DNA of 64,000 bases from Dipteris shenzhenensis (lineage: Eukaryota; Polypodiophyta; Polypodiopsida; Gleicheniales): assembly GCA_047967505.1 (NCBI GenBank), contig CM106538.1. One strand, written 5' to 3'. Below the pieces are notes generated by a model that searched no databases, was not told where the DNA came from, and saw nothing but the letters and a program-made list of their open reading frames with translations. Positions 54,584-64,000 of this stretch are shown here, in pieces. How positions within the stretch are numbered: the first letter of the stretch is position 1; every line of letters starts with the position of its first letter. A program made the translations under genes and the position numbers.

Positions 54584-56999
54584 AAGGGACTAGTTTAAAC
54601 TTAATTCCAGGATCATTACAATAGTTGCATGCTCTTGCAATTTGTTCTCATGTCTTAAATAATTAGTGAGGTCTTATTCTCCATATTTGTTTTGGCCCAT
54701 GGAGGCTAATTACCCTTTGTTTGGGCATAGGTTAATTTATTCTAAGGACGGGTTAATATTTTAAGCCTATGTCTAAAGGCTTTATTTTTGGTTTTGAAAT
54801 TCACATTACATGTTGAGGGATAGGGGAGAAGGGTACACATTTCATCCCCAAAGGTTCAAGAAACACATTAGACCCTTGATCTTTTGCTACCCATAATTGG
54901 GCCCTACCACTAAGCTATCCAATACTAAAGTACACCTATTTGGAATCATAATATTATAAATGGCCCCTTCCAACCCTCCCCAATCTCACACTCTTCCTTC
55001 TTTAATGCCTCCTTTATTAATGTGCCCTCCATTATTTCATTTTCTCCTTAAATATTTGGTTATTTTAAAGCTTATGTCTAAGAGGATTTTATTTTGGTTT
55101 TGAAATTCACATTATATATTGAGGGACTATGGGAGAAGGCTACACATCTCTTATTGGGAACCATAATATTATAAATATCCCCTCCCACCCTCCCCAATCT
55201 CACCCACCCTCAACTCCTCCCCCTGGCCTTTAATGCCCCCTTTATTAATGCCCCCTCCATTATTCCATGTTCCCCTTAAATATTTGGCATGCCTCTTGGC
55301 ACACCTTCCCTTTCGCCTTTATTCCACCTCCCCCTTAAGTTTAATCATGCATTTGCCCCCTTCCATTTCACCCCTCTTTTTTTCTTCACAACTAATAACC
55401 CCCTACTAATATGAATTTTTGGTTTTCTTTCATTGGACATGTTACCTTTGGATTCTCCTCTTGGGCCAATACATTTCCAAGAGAATCCACACATATTAGG
55501 TCTAGGCGAGGACTAAAGGGCATCCTTGTCTCATAGATTTGATATTTTAAAGTCTCTCTTTGTTAATATTTGATAAAGACTCTTGAGTTCAAATTTGTTA
55601 GGAGATATGTGTCCGATTCATCACCCCTTTTGGTAGAGCCTAACTTTTCCATGATGCTAGTTACAAGGTCCCATTCTGTCATGCCATAAGATTTCATAAA
55701 GTCAAGCTTTGTTAAACTCATTCTAGTTTCGAATTGAAACAATCCTAGGAAAGATACAAATTTTACAATAGTATCTCTCCTTAAGAGCATTGTGTGATGG
55801 TTTGGTGATGCTAAACAAAAATTGGCGATCCTTTTGGCCATGATCTTTGTACTAATTTTGTAATAGATTGAGGAACTTTGGTATTTAGGGTCATACTTCC
55901 TTCTTCTTAGGGAATCAATGTAATGACCCCTTTGCAAACTTTGGCACTAAAGCTTCTTTACTAATCTAGCTAAATTTTGAATGGTCCTATCACTTGGATT
56001 AGAATTAAAGCATTGATAGCCTTTGGGTCTTTTGGGTAGTCAAGGAAACAACTTCCGGAAGTAGGAGATGGCAAATCTAAAGCACATCTAAATTTCTCAG
56101 AGAGAAAGACTACTGGTCGAGCATTTGGAATTCGATGAGCTCAATATGCATGTTATACACAGATATAATAGCGATGGAGCAATGATCCTTAGCTTTGCTT
56201 CAGCAACAACAAGCCAAAGGCCTGCTTCGTCTTTGGAACACAACCTCCGATTCGAGCGAAAGACAAGCCCTAGGGGTGACAATGTGTCCCAAGTCACGTT
56301 GAATAAGGAGGTTTATCAGCTTCCAAATCTCACTGCTTTCGACTCTGGAAAACTAATTGATGAGATCAGACCAAGAGTGATACATAGGGAAATTTAGGGA
56401 GTCATTCGGAATGAATTACCAGTCCCTGACGAGAAGAGAGATGCTAATCAACTCGTTTGCTGCTCCTCAAAAAGTAGAAACCCATCAAGCCATCCATCAA
56501 GTTCATGCAGGTGAAGCCGATAGTGTGCTCGATATAGTTTTGCTTCAGGTAAGTCGACACAACACTTGATGGATCCTGGAAGAGAAAAGCACAGAAGAGG
56601 CCGGCCGAACAGCAAGTATCAACAATGGGAAACAACCTATAGAGGGGAAAAGCAGAACTGATCCACCTGGCAAAACAACCGATGGAGGAGGGCTGGGAAA
56701 GCAAAGCTGATATACCTGGAAATTACCCACGTCTTGAAAACTTTAACTTACAAAAAAGAGGTATTACCACTAATCCCTCGAATCGACATCTATCAATTGA
56801 AGGAGCAGGACTTGAAGCGATATGCACAAAGGTATTCCTGCACAAAGTTATTCCATGCGATATGCACAAAGTTAATCTATATGCTTTCAATGCGATTGCC
56901 CACATCTAATAGAATTTCCAAGCCCGGGTGTAATGGAATTTCAAGCGAAAAAAAAGAGTTGGCATAGAGGAAGGAAGCCCTGGTGCAAGCCAATCAAGG
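54584..56999. repeat. 2.4-kb repeat, copy A
   Basis: It starts AAGGGACTAGTTTAAACTTA and ends ...CAATCAAGG, and is repeated in the same orientation at 59734-62122 with scattered substitutions and small indels. It includes non-coding AT-rich sequence, pyrimidine-rich CCCTCCCACCCTCC-type sequence and, near the end, coding-like parts (a 90-codon + frame at 56125-56397; another reading NSFAAPQKVETHQAIHQV near 56450). It does not begin TG or end CA, so it is not a simple LTR. I do not know the element type. Confidence 0.88.
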
Positions 57000-57630
57000 C
57001 GACAAAGAAGCTAACCAAGAAATTGGGGCTCTCCAAGAAAAGTTGCTGACAGCCCGAAAGTGAAGTAGTAGAGACAATGACGCCACGTCTAGTATCGCAA
57101 AATGATCACATCCACTATCGCAAAATGACCTTGCCATATCCACTTGCCACATCCATCGAGAAGACATCCACCAGCACCTTGATGAGACAAGATGGAGCAA
57201 CAATGAATCAGAGAATTGTGGAAGCAAGAGACGAGTTGTGTCACTGCCAAGGTGGAGCCTAAGGAGTTTGAGGCCCATCTCCCTAAGAACTAGACAACAA
57301 AGCGAGCTCTCACCCCACCAATCTTGACATTGCAAAGTCGCGAGAACAGGGAATCGGTTTTGCCAATTCTCCCTCACTACTCCTCTAAACATGAATTAGA
57401 CATAGCAAAGACAAAGGCACAAAAAATCAGGGAGGTAGCGGTGAAGCACCAAAACACATTGCTAGACAACATAGAGAAGATCCTGAGTCCCCATAGCTAG
57501 CAAGAGATGGTTTTCTTTTTGAAGATGGCCAAGTTCTAATCACTCATCATTATAACCTACTACATTACATGAACCTAGGGAAGGAAGGGGATGTCCTTAT
57601 CAACTGCTTATCGCTTTAGAAGCTTGTGTT
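57000..57630 (+). pseudogene. Coding-like continuation of repeat copy A
   Basis: The frame crossing the repeat edge continues QEIGALQEKLLTARK, a heptad-like coiled-coil, then a 61-codon frame at 57077-57262 and decayed sequence. It looks like gag-type or transposon ORF sequence truncated in copy B, which diverges at exactly this point. Family unknown. Confidence 0.3.
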
Positions 57631-58534
57631 AACATCCACGGAGTACACTTGCTGAATGTAGGGTAATCAATGATTAGAGGTGATTAGGCTTCATGATTTA
57701 CTTCAACGGTCGCAGCCATAGAATGAGTAAAGTACAAGCTTTTGGAGTTTAAGCCCCAAATACCCCAAGGTCAAAGATTGCAAGCAATGGTCATAGGTTG
57801 CAGGTTCCAGCTGCAAGTCCAGCTGCAAGCTGCAATTAAGTGTCTCGCGGGAGTCAAGGTGCAAGTAGTCCAAGATCGGCCTAGCCACTCCAGGTTTTGA
57901 GCCTCGTATAGGGGGTTTGAGCCCCAAATAGCTTAAGGCTTGGAGGTGCGAGGCTAACACAAGCGCTATTTGGGAGCCAATTAGGAGCACCTCCTAATAC
58001 GAGGCTTGTCCCAAGCACTCTTATATGGTCACCACAAGTGCTATTTCCAGCAGCAGAGGGAGAGATGGAAAGGATAGCAATATGCCTTGCCACCCTACGG
58101 GCCAAAGAGTCTTTTAATGTAAAGAAAGGGAGAGTGTTAAAAGGAAAAGGGTTGGCCCTCCCTTCAAAAGATGATTTGTATAAAAGGCCATTTGGTCTTC
58201 ATTGTTGTATACACAAGTATGGAATACAAGCTCCCTCTTCTCTTCCAAGAGTGTCTTTGGGTGTTCTCTTATTTCCCTTGTAGTGCCTTTGTGTTTGCCA
58301 CTCCATCCCCCTTCACTCTCCTCTTTCCTTCTCCTTCTCCCTCCCTTCTTCCCTCTCCCCTTTCCCTCTTTCTCTCGTGGAAATACATTGCGACAATCAA
58401 AAAGCCACTTGAGTGACACATGTAGATGGCTCGTGTCTTGCATTGCTCTCACAAGGAGTAGCTTGGAGTGGAAGTTCCATCGACATCTCTTCAACATCCC
58501 CATGACATGTGAGTCACCGTTGAGACCACACCTT
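57630..58534 (+). repeat. Probable gypsy LTR before a tRNA-Asp-type primer site
   Basis: A TATA box (TTTGTATAAAAGGCC) lies near 58175. The stretch ends just before CTTTTTGGTGCCACTGACGG. The start (TGTTAACATCCACGG near 57630) is a guess from the TGTT edge. The order TATA, pyrimidine-rich leader, primer site fits an LTR. Confidence 0.4.
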
Positions 58535-58536
58535 TT

Positions 58537-58554
58537 TGGTGCCACTGACGGGGA
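58537..58554 (+). other. tRNA-Asp-type primer-binding site
   Basis: TGGTGCCACTGACGGGGA resembles TGGCGCCGTTGCCGGGGA, the primer site of Athila/Tat-group gypsy elements, with three or four changes. Confidence 0.5.
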
Positions 58555-59039
58555 ATGGAGGTATGCTTTTGCATTGCACTTGCTTCCTTTCATAATCTAC
58601 CCATTGCACAAGGCTTTAAGCTTAGCTTGGAGCTTGTTAGTGGAGTTGTAGGAGACGAAAAAGTGAAGACGTGTGAGTTTGGATGGAAAGGTTAGGAAAA
58701 CTGTCATTTTTTGTTAGAGAGCCTTTTTAATCATTTAAAGCTTGTTTTTAATGTTTTTTAGTGTTTTGAGTTAGTAGGAAGATAGTTTGAAAGATTGCTA
58801 AGAGTGTAGGATGTCAAAACTCCCAAAAAACAACTAAGAATGATAAATCATGCTAAATTTCAAAGTTGTTTTGTGTGGTCACACTCACCTCTCAAGAAAT
58901 CTTGCATTTCAGCGTTCAAAAGTTGTTTTTCTTTCAAGTTTTTTTCATTGAGTAGGTAGACTAGGTAGCATAGCATCCCCCTAGCACATAAAAACCTGAA
59001 CAAAAACTCAAAATCCTTCAAAAACCAGTGGGAAACACT

Positions 59040-59720
59040 GGGGCGGGTGGAAATGCTGTGGCCCCCCTTGCTAGGGCATTAACCAAGATGTGCATTGCCT
59101 CATCAGTTAACATTGTTTGGGCAGTTGGTGCGGAGGTGGTGCCGTCATGGGCCTAACGAGATGTAGCATGGCCTTAAGCCTAGCCTTGATGTTGGAATCC
59201 ATTGAGTCGCTACTACTGGCATTGGAATGGATGCACCAAGGCCTACATTCGTGGGAGCAACCAGTATGGATGGGAAAAGCTATACTCTAGGAGGGGGTGG
59301 GGTCATGGGGCATGGGCATGGTGGTTTCATGCAATGGGTGATAGGGTGGAACTTGTGGGGCCACATAGTTGATGAAGGCCGGTGGCACATGGACGGTTGG
59401 GGGTTCATAAGACGCCCCTCCTTGAAAGCCTCTTGCGTTTCCTCAATTGGGGTCTTGTCCTCCGAAGTCCCTCATCCATGGATCTTCATCATCCATGTGC
59501 TCCCATTGAGAATGTACCCTTAACTTGGATGCTACAGAAGGAGGGGGAGAGTTGGGAGAGGCCACACTAGTGAAGGGGGGCTTCAGAAGCGCTTGGACCC
59601 AAGGGATCTTGCATTACCTTGTCCAAGCTCTCCGTTTCGGATGAAGCTGGATGGATCCTCCTGTCAAGGTTGTATAACGGAGTGGGAGCTAGGAATGGAG
59701 CTTCTGGATCGGAATGATCC
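59040..59720 (-). pseudogene. Proline-rich gag-like fragment
   Basis: The minus strand reads DEDPWMRDFGGQDPN, then SYEPPTVHVPPAFINYVAPQ and PPYHPLHETTMPMPHD. This is like the proline-rich N-terminal gag of some plant gypsy elements. Stops interrupt it. Its orientation is opposite to the primer site at 58537, so it belongs to another element. It abuts repeat copy B. Confidence 0.35.
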
Positions 59721-59733
59721 CAAGGTAGGATGA

Positions 59734-62122
59734 AAGGGACTAGTTTAAACTTAATTCCAGGATCATTACAATAGTTGCATGCTCTTGCAATTTGTTCTCA
59801 TGTCTTAAATAATTAGTGAGGTCTTATTCTCCATATTTGTTTTGGCCCATGGAGGCTAATTACCCTTTGTTTGGGCATAAGTTAATTTATTCTAAGGACT
59901 GGTTAATATTTTAAGCCTATGTCTAGAGGCTTTAATTTTGGTTTTGAAATTCACATTACATGTTGAGGGATAGGGGAGAAGGGTACACATCTCATCCCCA
60001 AAGGTTCAACAAACACATTAGACCCTTGATCTTTTGCTACCCATAATTGGGCCCTACCACTAAGCTATCCAGTACTAAAGTACACCTATTTGGAATCATA
60101 ATATTATAAATGGGCCCTTCCAACCCTCCCCAATCTCACACTCCTCCTTCTCTAATGCCCCCTTTATTAATGTCCCCTCCAATATTTCATATTCTCCTTA
60201 AATATTTGGTTAATCTTTTAAAGCTTATGTCTAAGAGGCTTTTATTTTGGTTTTGAAATTCACATTATATATTGAGGGACTATGGGAGAAGTCTACACAT
60301 CTCTTATTGGGAACCATAATATTATAAATATCCCCTCCCACCCTCCCCAATCTCACCCACCCTCAACTTCTCCCCCTGGCCTTTAATGCCCCCTCAATTA
60401 TTCCATGTTCCCCTTAAATATTTGGCATGCCTCTTGGCACATCTTCCCTTTCCCCTTTATTCCACTTCCCCCTTAATTTTAATCATGCATTTGCCCCCTT
60501 CCATTTCACCCCTCTTTTTTTCTTCACAACTGATAACCCCCTACTAATATGAATTTTTGGTTTTCTTTCATTGGACATGCTACCTTTGGATTCTCCTCTT
60601 GGGCCAATACATTTCCAAGAGAATCCACACATATTAGGTCTAGGCGAGGACTAAAGGGCATCCTTGTCTCATAGATTTGATATTTTAAAGTCTCTCTTTG
60701 TTAATATTTGATAAAAACTCTTGAGTTCAAATTTGTCAGGAGATATGTGTCCGATTCATCACCCCTTTTGGTAGAGCCTAACTTTTCCATGATGCTAGTT
60801 ACAAAGTCCCATTCTATCATGCCATAAGATTTCATAAAGTCAAGCTTTGTGAAACTCATTCTAGTTTCGAATCTAAACAATCCTAGGAAAGATACAAATT
60901 TTACAATAGTATCTCCTTAAGAGCATTGTGTGATGGTTTGGTGATGCTAAAAAAAAATTGGCGATCCTTTTAGGCATGATCTTTGTACTAATTTTGTAAT
61001 AGATTGAGGAACTTTGGTATTTTAGGGTCATACTTCCTTCTTCTTAGGGAATCAATGTAATGACCCCTTTGCAAACTTTGGCACTAAGCTTCTTTACTAG
61101 CTAGATAGCCAATCTAGCTAAATTTTGAATGGTCCTAGCACTTGGATTTGAATTAAAGCATTGATAGCCTTTGGGTCTTTTGGGTAGTCAAGGAAATAAC
61201 TTTCGGAAGTAGGAGATGGCATATCTAAAGCACATATAACTTTCTCAAAGAGAAAGACTACTGGTCGCGCATTTAGAATTGGATGAGCTCAATACGCATC
61301 CTTAGCTTTGCTTCAGCAACAATAAGCCATAGGCCTGCTTCGTCTTTGGAACACAACCTCCAATTCGAGTGAAAGAGAAGCCCTAGGGGTGACATTGTGT
61401 CCCAAGTCACGTTGAATAAGGAGGTTTATCAGCTTCCAAATCTCACTGCTTTCGACTCTGGAAGACTAATTGACCAAATCAGACCAAGAGTGATACATAG
61501 GGAAATTTAGGGAGTCATTCGGAATGAATTACTAGTCCCTGATGAGAAGAGAGATGCTAATCAACTCGTTTGCTGCTCCTCAAAAAGTAGAAACCCATCA
61601 AGCCATCCATCAAGTTCATGCAGGTGAAGCCGATAGTGTGCTCGATATAGTTTTGCTTTAGGTAAGTCGACACAACACCTGATGGATCTGGGAAGAGAAA
61701 AGCACAGAAGAGGCCAGGCGAACAACAAGTATCAACAATGGGAAACAACATATGGAGGGGGAAAGCAGAACTGATCCACCTGGCAAAACAACCAATGGAG
61801 GAGGGCTGGGAAAGCAAAGTTGATATACTTGGAAATCACCCACGTCTTGAAAGTTTTAACTTACAGAAAAGAGGTATTACCACTAATCCCTCGAATCGAC
61901 ATCTATCAATTGAAGAAGCATGACTTGAAGCGATATGCACAAAGGTATTCTAATCGATATGCACAAAGTTATTGCAAGCGATATGCACAAAATTAATCTA
62001 GTCTGCTTTCAATGCAATTGCCCACATCTAATAGAATTTCCAAGCCCGAGGTGTAATGGAATTTCAAGCGAAAGAAAAGAGTTGGCATCGAGGAAGGAGG
62101 CCCTGGTGCAAGCGAATCAAGG
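59734..62122. repeat. 2.4-kb repeat, copy B
   Basis: Direct copy of 54584-56999. It begins AAAGGGACTAGTTTAAAC and ends GCGAATCAAGG, where the two copies diverge abruptly. Differences include small deletions (for example in the CCCCTTTATTAATGCCCCC stretch near 60390 and about 30 bases near 61297) and a short insertion (GCTAGATAGCCAATCTAG near 61100). Confidence 0.88.
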
Positions 62123-62129
62123 AGCATCG

Positions 62130-62375
62130 GTCGTTGCTATAGCACTATCCCTCCGATCGTCACCATCCATAGATCTCACCGATCATGGCCATAACCATAT
62201 CCTACCGATCGTCACCATCCACAGATCCTGTTGGTCGCTGCCATAATCGTATCCCACCAACTATTACCATACACGTATCCTAGTGATCGTCACCATCCAC
62301 ATATTCTGGCGATTGTCGCCATAACAATACCCCATTGACCATCACCTTATGCCATCCCTCTGACTATGGGGATAG
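62130..62375. repeat. Minisatellite, about 55-bp units
   Basis: Four to five degenerate units contain GATCGTCACCATCCACAGAT and then GTCGCCATAACCATATCC-type halves. Copies lie near 62155, 62209, 62285 and a decayed one near 62340. It begins just after copy B of the 2.4-kb repeat. Confidence 0.72.
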
Positions 62376-62499
62376 CAAAATCTATATAAAGGAGTCCTAT
62401 CTCGCCAGGTGGTCGCCATAGCAGTTTCCCCCAAGACTTTGCCAAAATTCTGTCAGAATTCTCACAACCCTCTACCCTCTTCCACATAGCCATCCAACA

Positions 62500-63610
62500 A
62501 TCAGCTTATGTCCTCAAACTCTTCCTCCTCCACTGATTCCCTCATCACTCAGTTACCATCATTCTTCCCCATGCATCTGGAAAACGAATTCTTCGATTCG
62601 AGATGGAGTTGGGACTCCACCCTTGACCTCCTATTCCATAGGCCACTAGTCCCTCCAATTCACAAAGTACGCCCTCGACCACAATCCATATGCCCTTTGA
62701 ATTTCCAATCAAGGATTTAATAGTAGAATGGGAAGTGTCTATGTGATAGGCCACCCAAGAGGGTCTGACAACAACAGGCACACCCCCCTCAAGGACATCA
62801 AGAAAGCACACCCTGTCTCCCACACAAGGAGAGTACAAAGTCGTGCGCTCACAAATGCTCTCACCACTCGGGGAGGCTTGGCTCCAAGAACTAGATGCAT
62901 GCACCATCCACTCTTGCTATGCCTATGAGGGACATGATTATACCCTCCACTACCACACAACAGCTTCTTATGTGGCACTAAAAGAGCTAGTAGTGCAAGA
63001 TGCACTAGCAGTGACGGGCCTAAGTGCAGTGGCAGATCACCTTCCGTGCCACTTGGACATGAGGCTCTTGGGAGAATTCCTCCAGGTCTACAACTCCAAT
63101 ACAAATGTTGGCATCCTTCAAGATGCAACGGGCACTCCCACCTTCTACCACCTCAATCAGGATGTGGTACGAGCCACCCTAAATCTACCGGTTGTTAGCG
63201 ATGACAAGTATTCAATGAAGAAGAAGATGGAGGCCCTCAGCAAAATCTGCCACTATGACCGCAAGGAAAGAAAGGGCGCATCCACTTCACAAAAATTATC
63301 AAGCCGAAGGTGGAAAGACTAGCAAGGGCTCTGCAGTGGTTAATGCAAGTAAGGCACATCAACCACCACCAGTCGATTGTGCCGAATATTTTGTTGTGGC
63401 TCGAAGACCCCCAGGTCATGAGTTTGGTAGATTATTTCTGCAATCAAATGAGGGATGACCTCCAAACACATGGAGAGAACATCAGCAACCCGATGCTCTA
63501 CATGTCAATTCTCTACCACATGCTATAGTAGTATCCGCATATTGACTACAAGTTGGCCAAAATGTCCGCCATGGGACTGGCACAAATAGAGGAAGAAGAA
63601 GAATAGGTCA
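62500..63610 (+). pseudogene. Unrecognised coding-like region
   Basis: Coding-like frames run for about 360 codons with at least two frame changes. The longest (62843-63322) contains ALTVTGLSA-type sequence (VVQDALAVTGLSAVADHLPC) and TFYHLNQDVVRATLNLP. After a frameshift near 63290 the sequence continues ARALQWLMQVRHINHHQSIV, then NILLWLEDPQVMSLVDYF, ending in an acidic EEEEE tract near 63600. The low stop density suggests a relatively recent protein-coding origin, probably the extra ORF of a plant retrotransposon, but I do not recognise the family. Confidence 0.35.
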
Positions 63611-64000
63611 AGCCCAAGCGAGCAGCCCAAGCGAGCAAGAACAAAGCCCAGTGCCACTCCGGCCGACTATCTTGTACAACCGGACTTAAGTCAGTTGCTC
63701 GCACAGTACGAGGATCGACAAATGCAAGAATTCCTAAGCCGTCAACTATTTCTCCAATGACTAGCAGATCCTTTGAACAAGGGCAAAAGGGTTCATCTTG
63801 ATTGATGACCTCCTAGGTGATGAAACGATCACAATTGGCCTCCACCCAAGAGCCCAAGCTATTTCGGCAACCCCCGCTACACAGTGTTGGCCTCAGCAAT
63901 GGCCCATCTTCAAGAGACCACTTCCTTCATCACTGGCACCTCCTCCCCTCCATGGGCAAGCCTCATAAAGGCTCTACAATTTTGCAACATGCCCCACTAT
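63611..64000. other. Window end, decayed coding-like sequence
   Basis: Fragments such as KRAAQASKNKAQ follow in changing frames with stops. No domain is identified, and the feature runs off the window. Confidence 0.25.

Noticed and set aside
54584-62122. Interpretation of the two 2.4-kb copies as LTRs of one 7.5-kb retrotransposon
   Set aside because: The copies lack TG...CA ends, show no target duplication or adjacent primer site and polypurine tract, and the coding-like frame runs through the edge of copy A.

Overview
The window looks like nuclear DNA from a land plant with a large, repeat-rich genome. The evidence is plant-type Copia, Ty3/gypsy, CACTA and LINE remnants nested in one another, many microsatellites, and a plastid-type MEP-pathway gene with a Ser/Pro-rich transit peptide and GT-AG introns. 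A 17-kb intron filled with retrotransposons would suit a gymnosperm, a fern or another giant-genome plant, but the exact lineage cannot be read from the sequence. No rRNA gene, tRNA gene, CRISPR array or bacterial operon was seen.

The one convincing host gene is ispF (MECS, 2-C-methyl-D-erythritol 2,4-cyclodiphosphate synthase) on the + strand. Exon 1 ends at 30975, exon 2 is 31058-31188 and exon 3 is 48447-48680. Together they carry the whole conserved enzyme with no internal stop. Intron 1 is 82 bp; intron 2 is 17,258 bp.

Region by region: 1-11.7 kb is a decayed Ty3/gypsy element split by a 4,544-bp CACTA transposon (2528-7071, 3-bp target duplication TAT), with a probable short LTR at 11407-11737. 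11.7-18.5 kb is AT-rich and holds two CACTA-type ends, a ~1.8-kb imperfect palindrome, the 3' end of a minus-strand Copia element and a possible Helitron-type fragment. 18.7-22.6 kb is a decayed plus-strand Copia polyprotein. 22.6-30.2 kb is mostly unrecognised sequence with microsatellites and a 109-bp tandem duplication. 30.4-48.7 kb is ispF. Its intron 2 contains LTR fragments of one family, a GA-rich minisatellite, a 259-bp tandem duplication, a remnant plus-strand Copia, a fairly well preserved minus-strand Copia (36322-40737), a truncated LINE reverse transcriptase, and a 2.7-kb inverted-repeat structure. 48.7-64 kb holds a four-unit G-box array, a complete solo LTR with a 5-bp target duplication (50505-51549), a microsatellite-linked repeat family, two 2.4-kb direct copies of an unknown repeat (54584-56999 and 59734-62122) around other retroelement debris, a minisatellite, and an unrecognised coding-like stretch up to the window end.

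The transposon genes are broken and do not form a pathway with ispF. Their main relevance to the host gene is structural: they inflate intron 2 and put strong inverted repeats and promoter-bearing LTRs inside its transcription unit. I found nothing that amounts to a convincing undescribed biological system. The best leads are the two long inverted repeats, the repeat-filled ispF intron with its weak donor site, the 2.4-kb duplicated unit, and the unrecognised coding stretch near the end.
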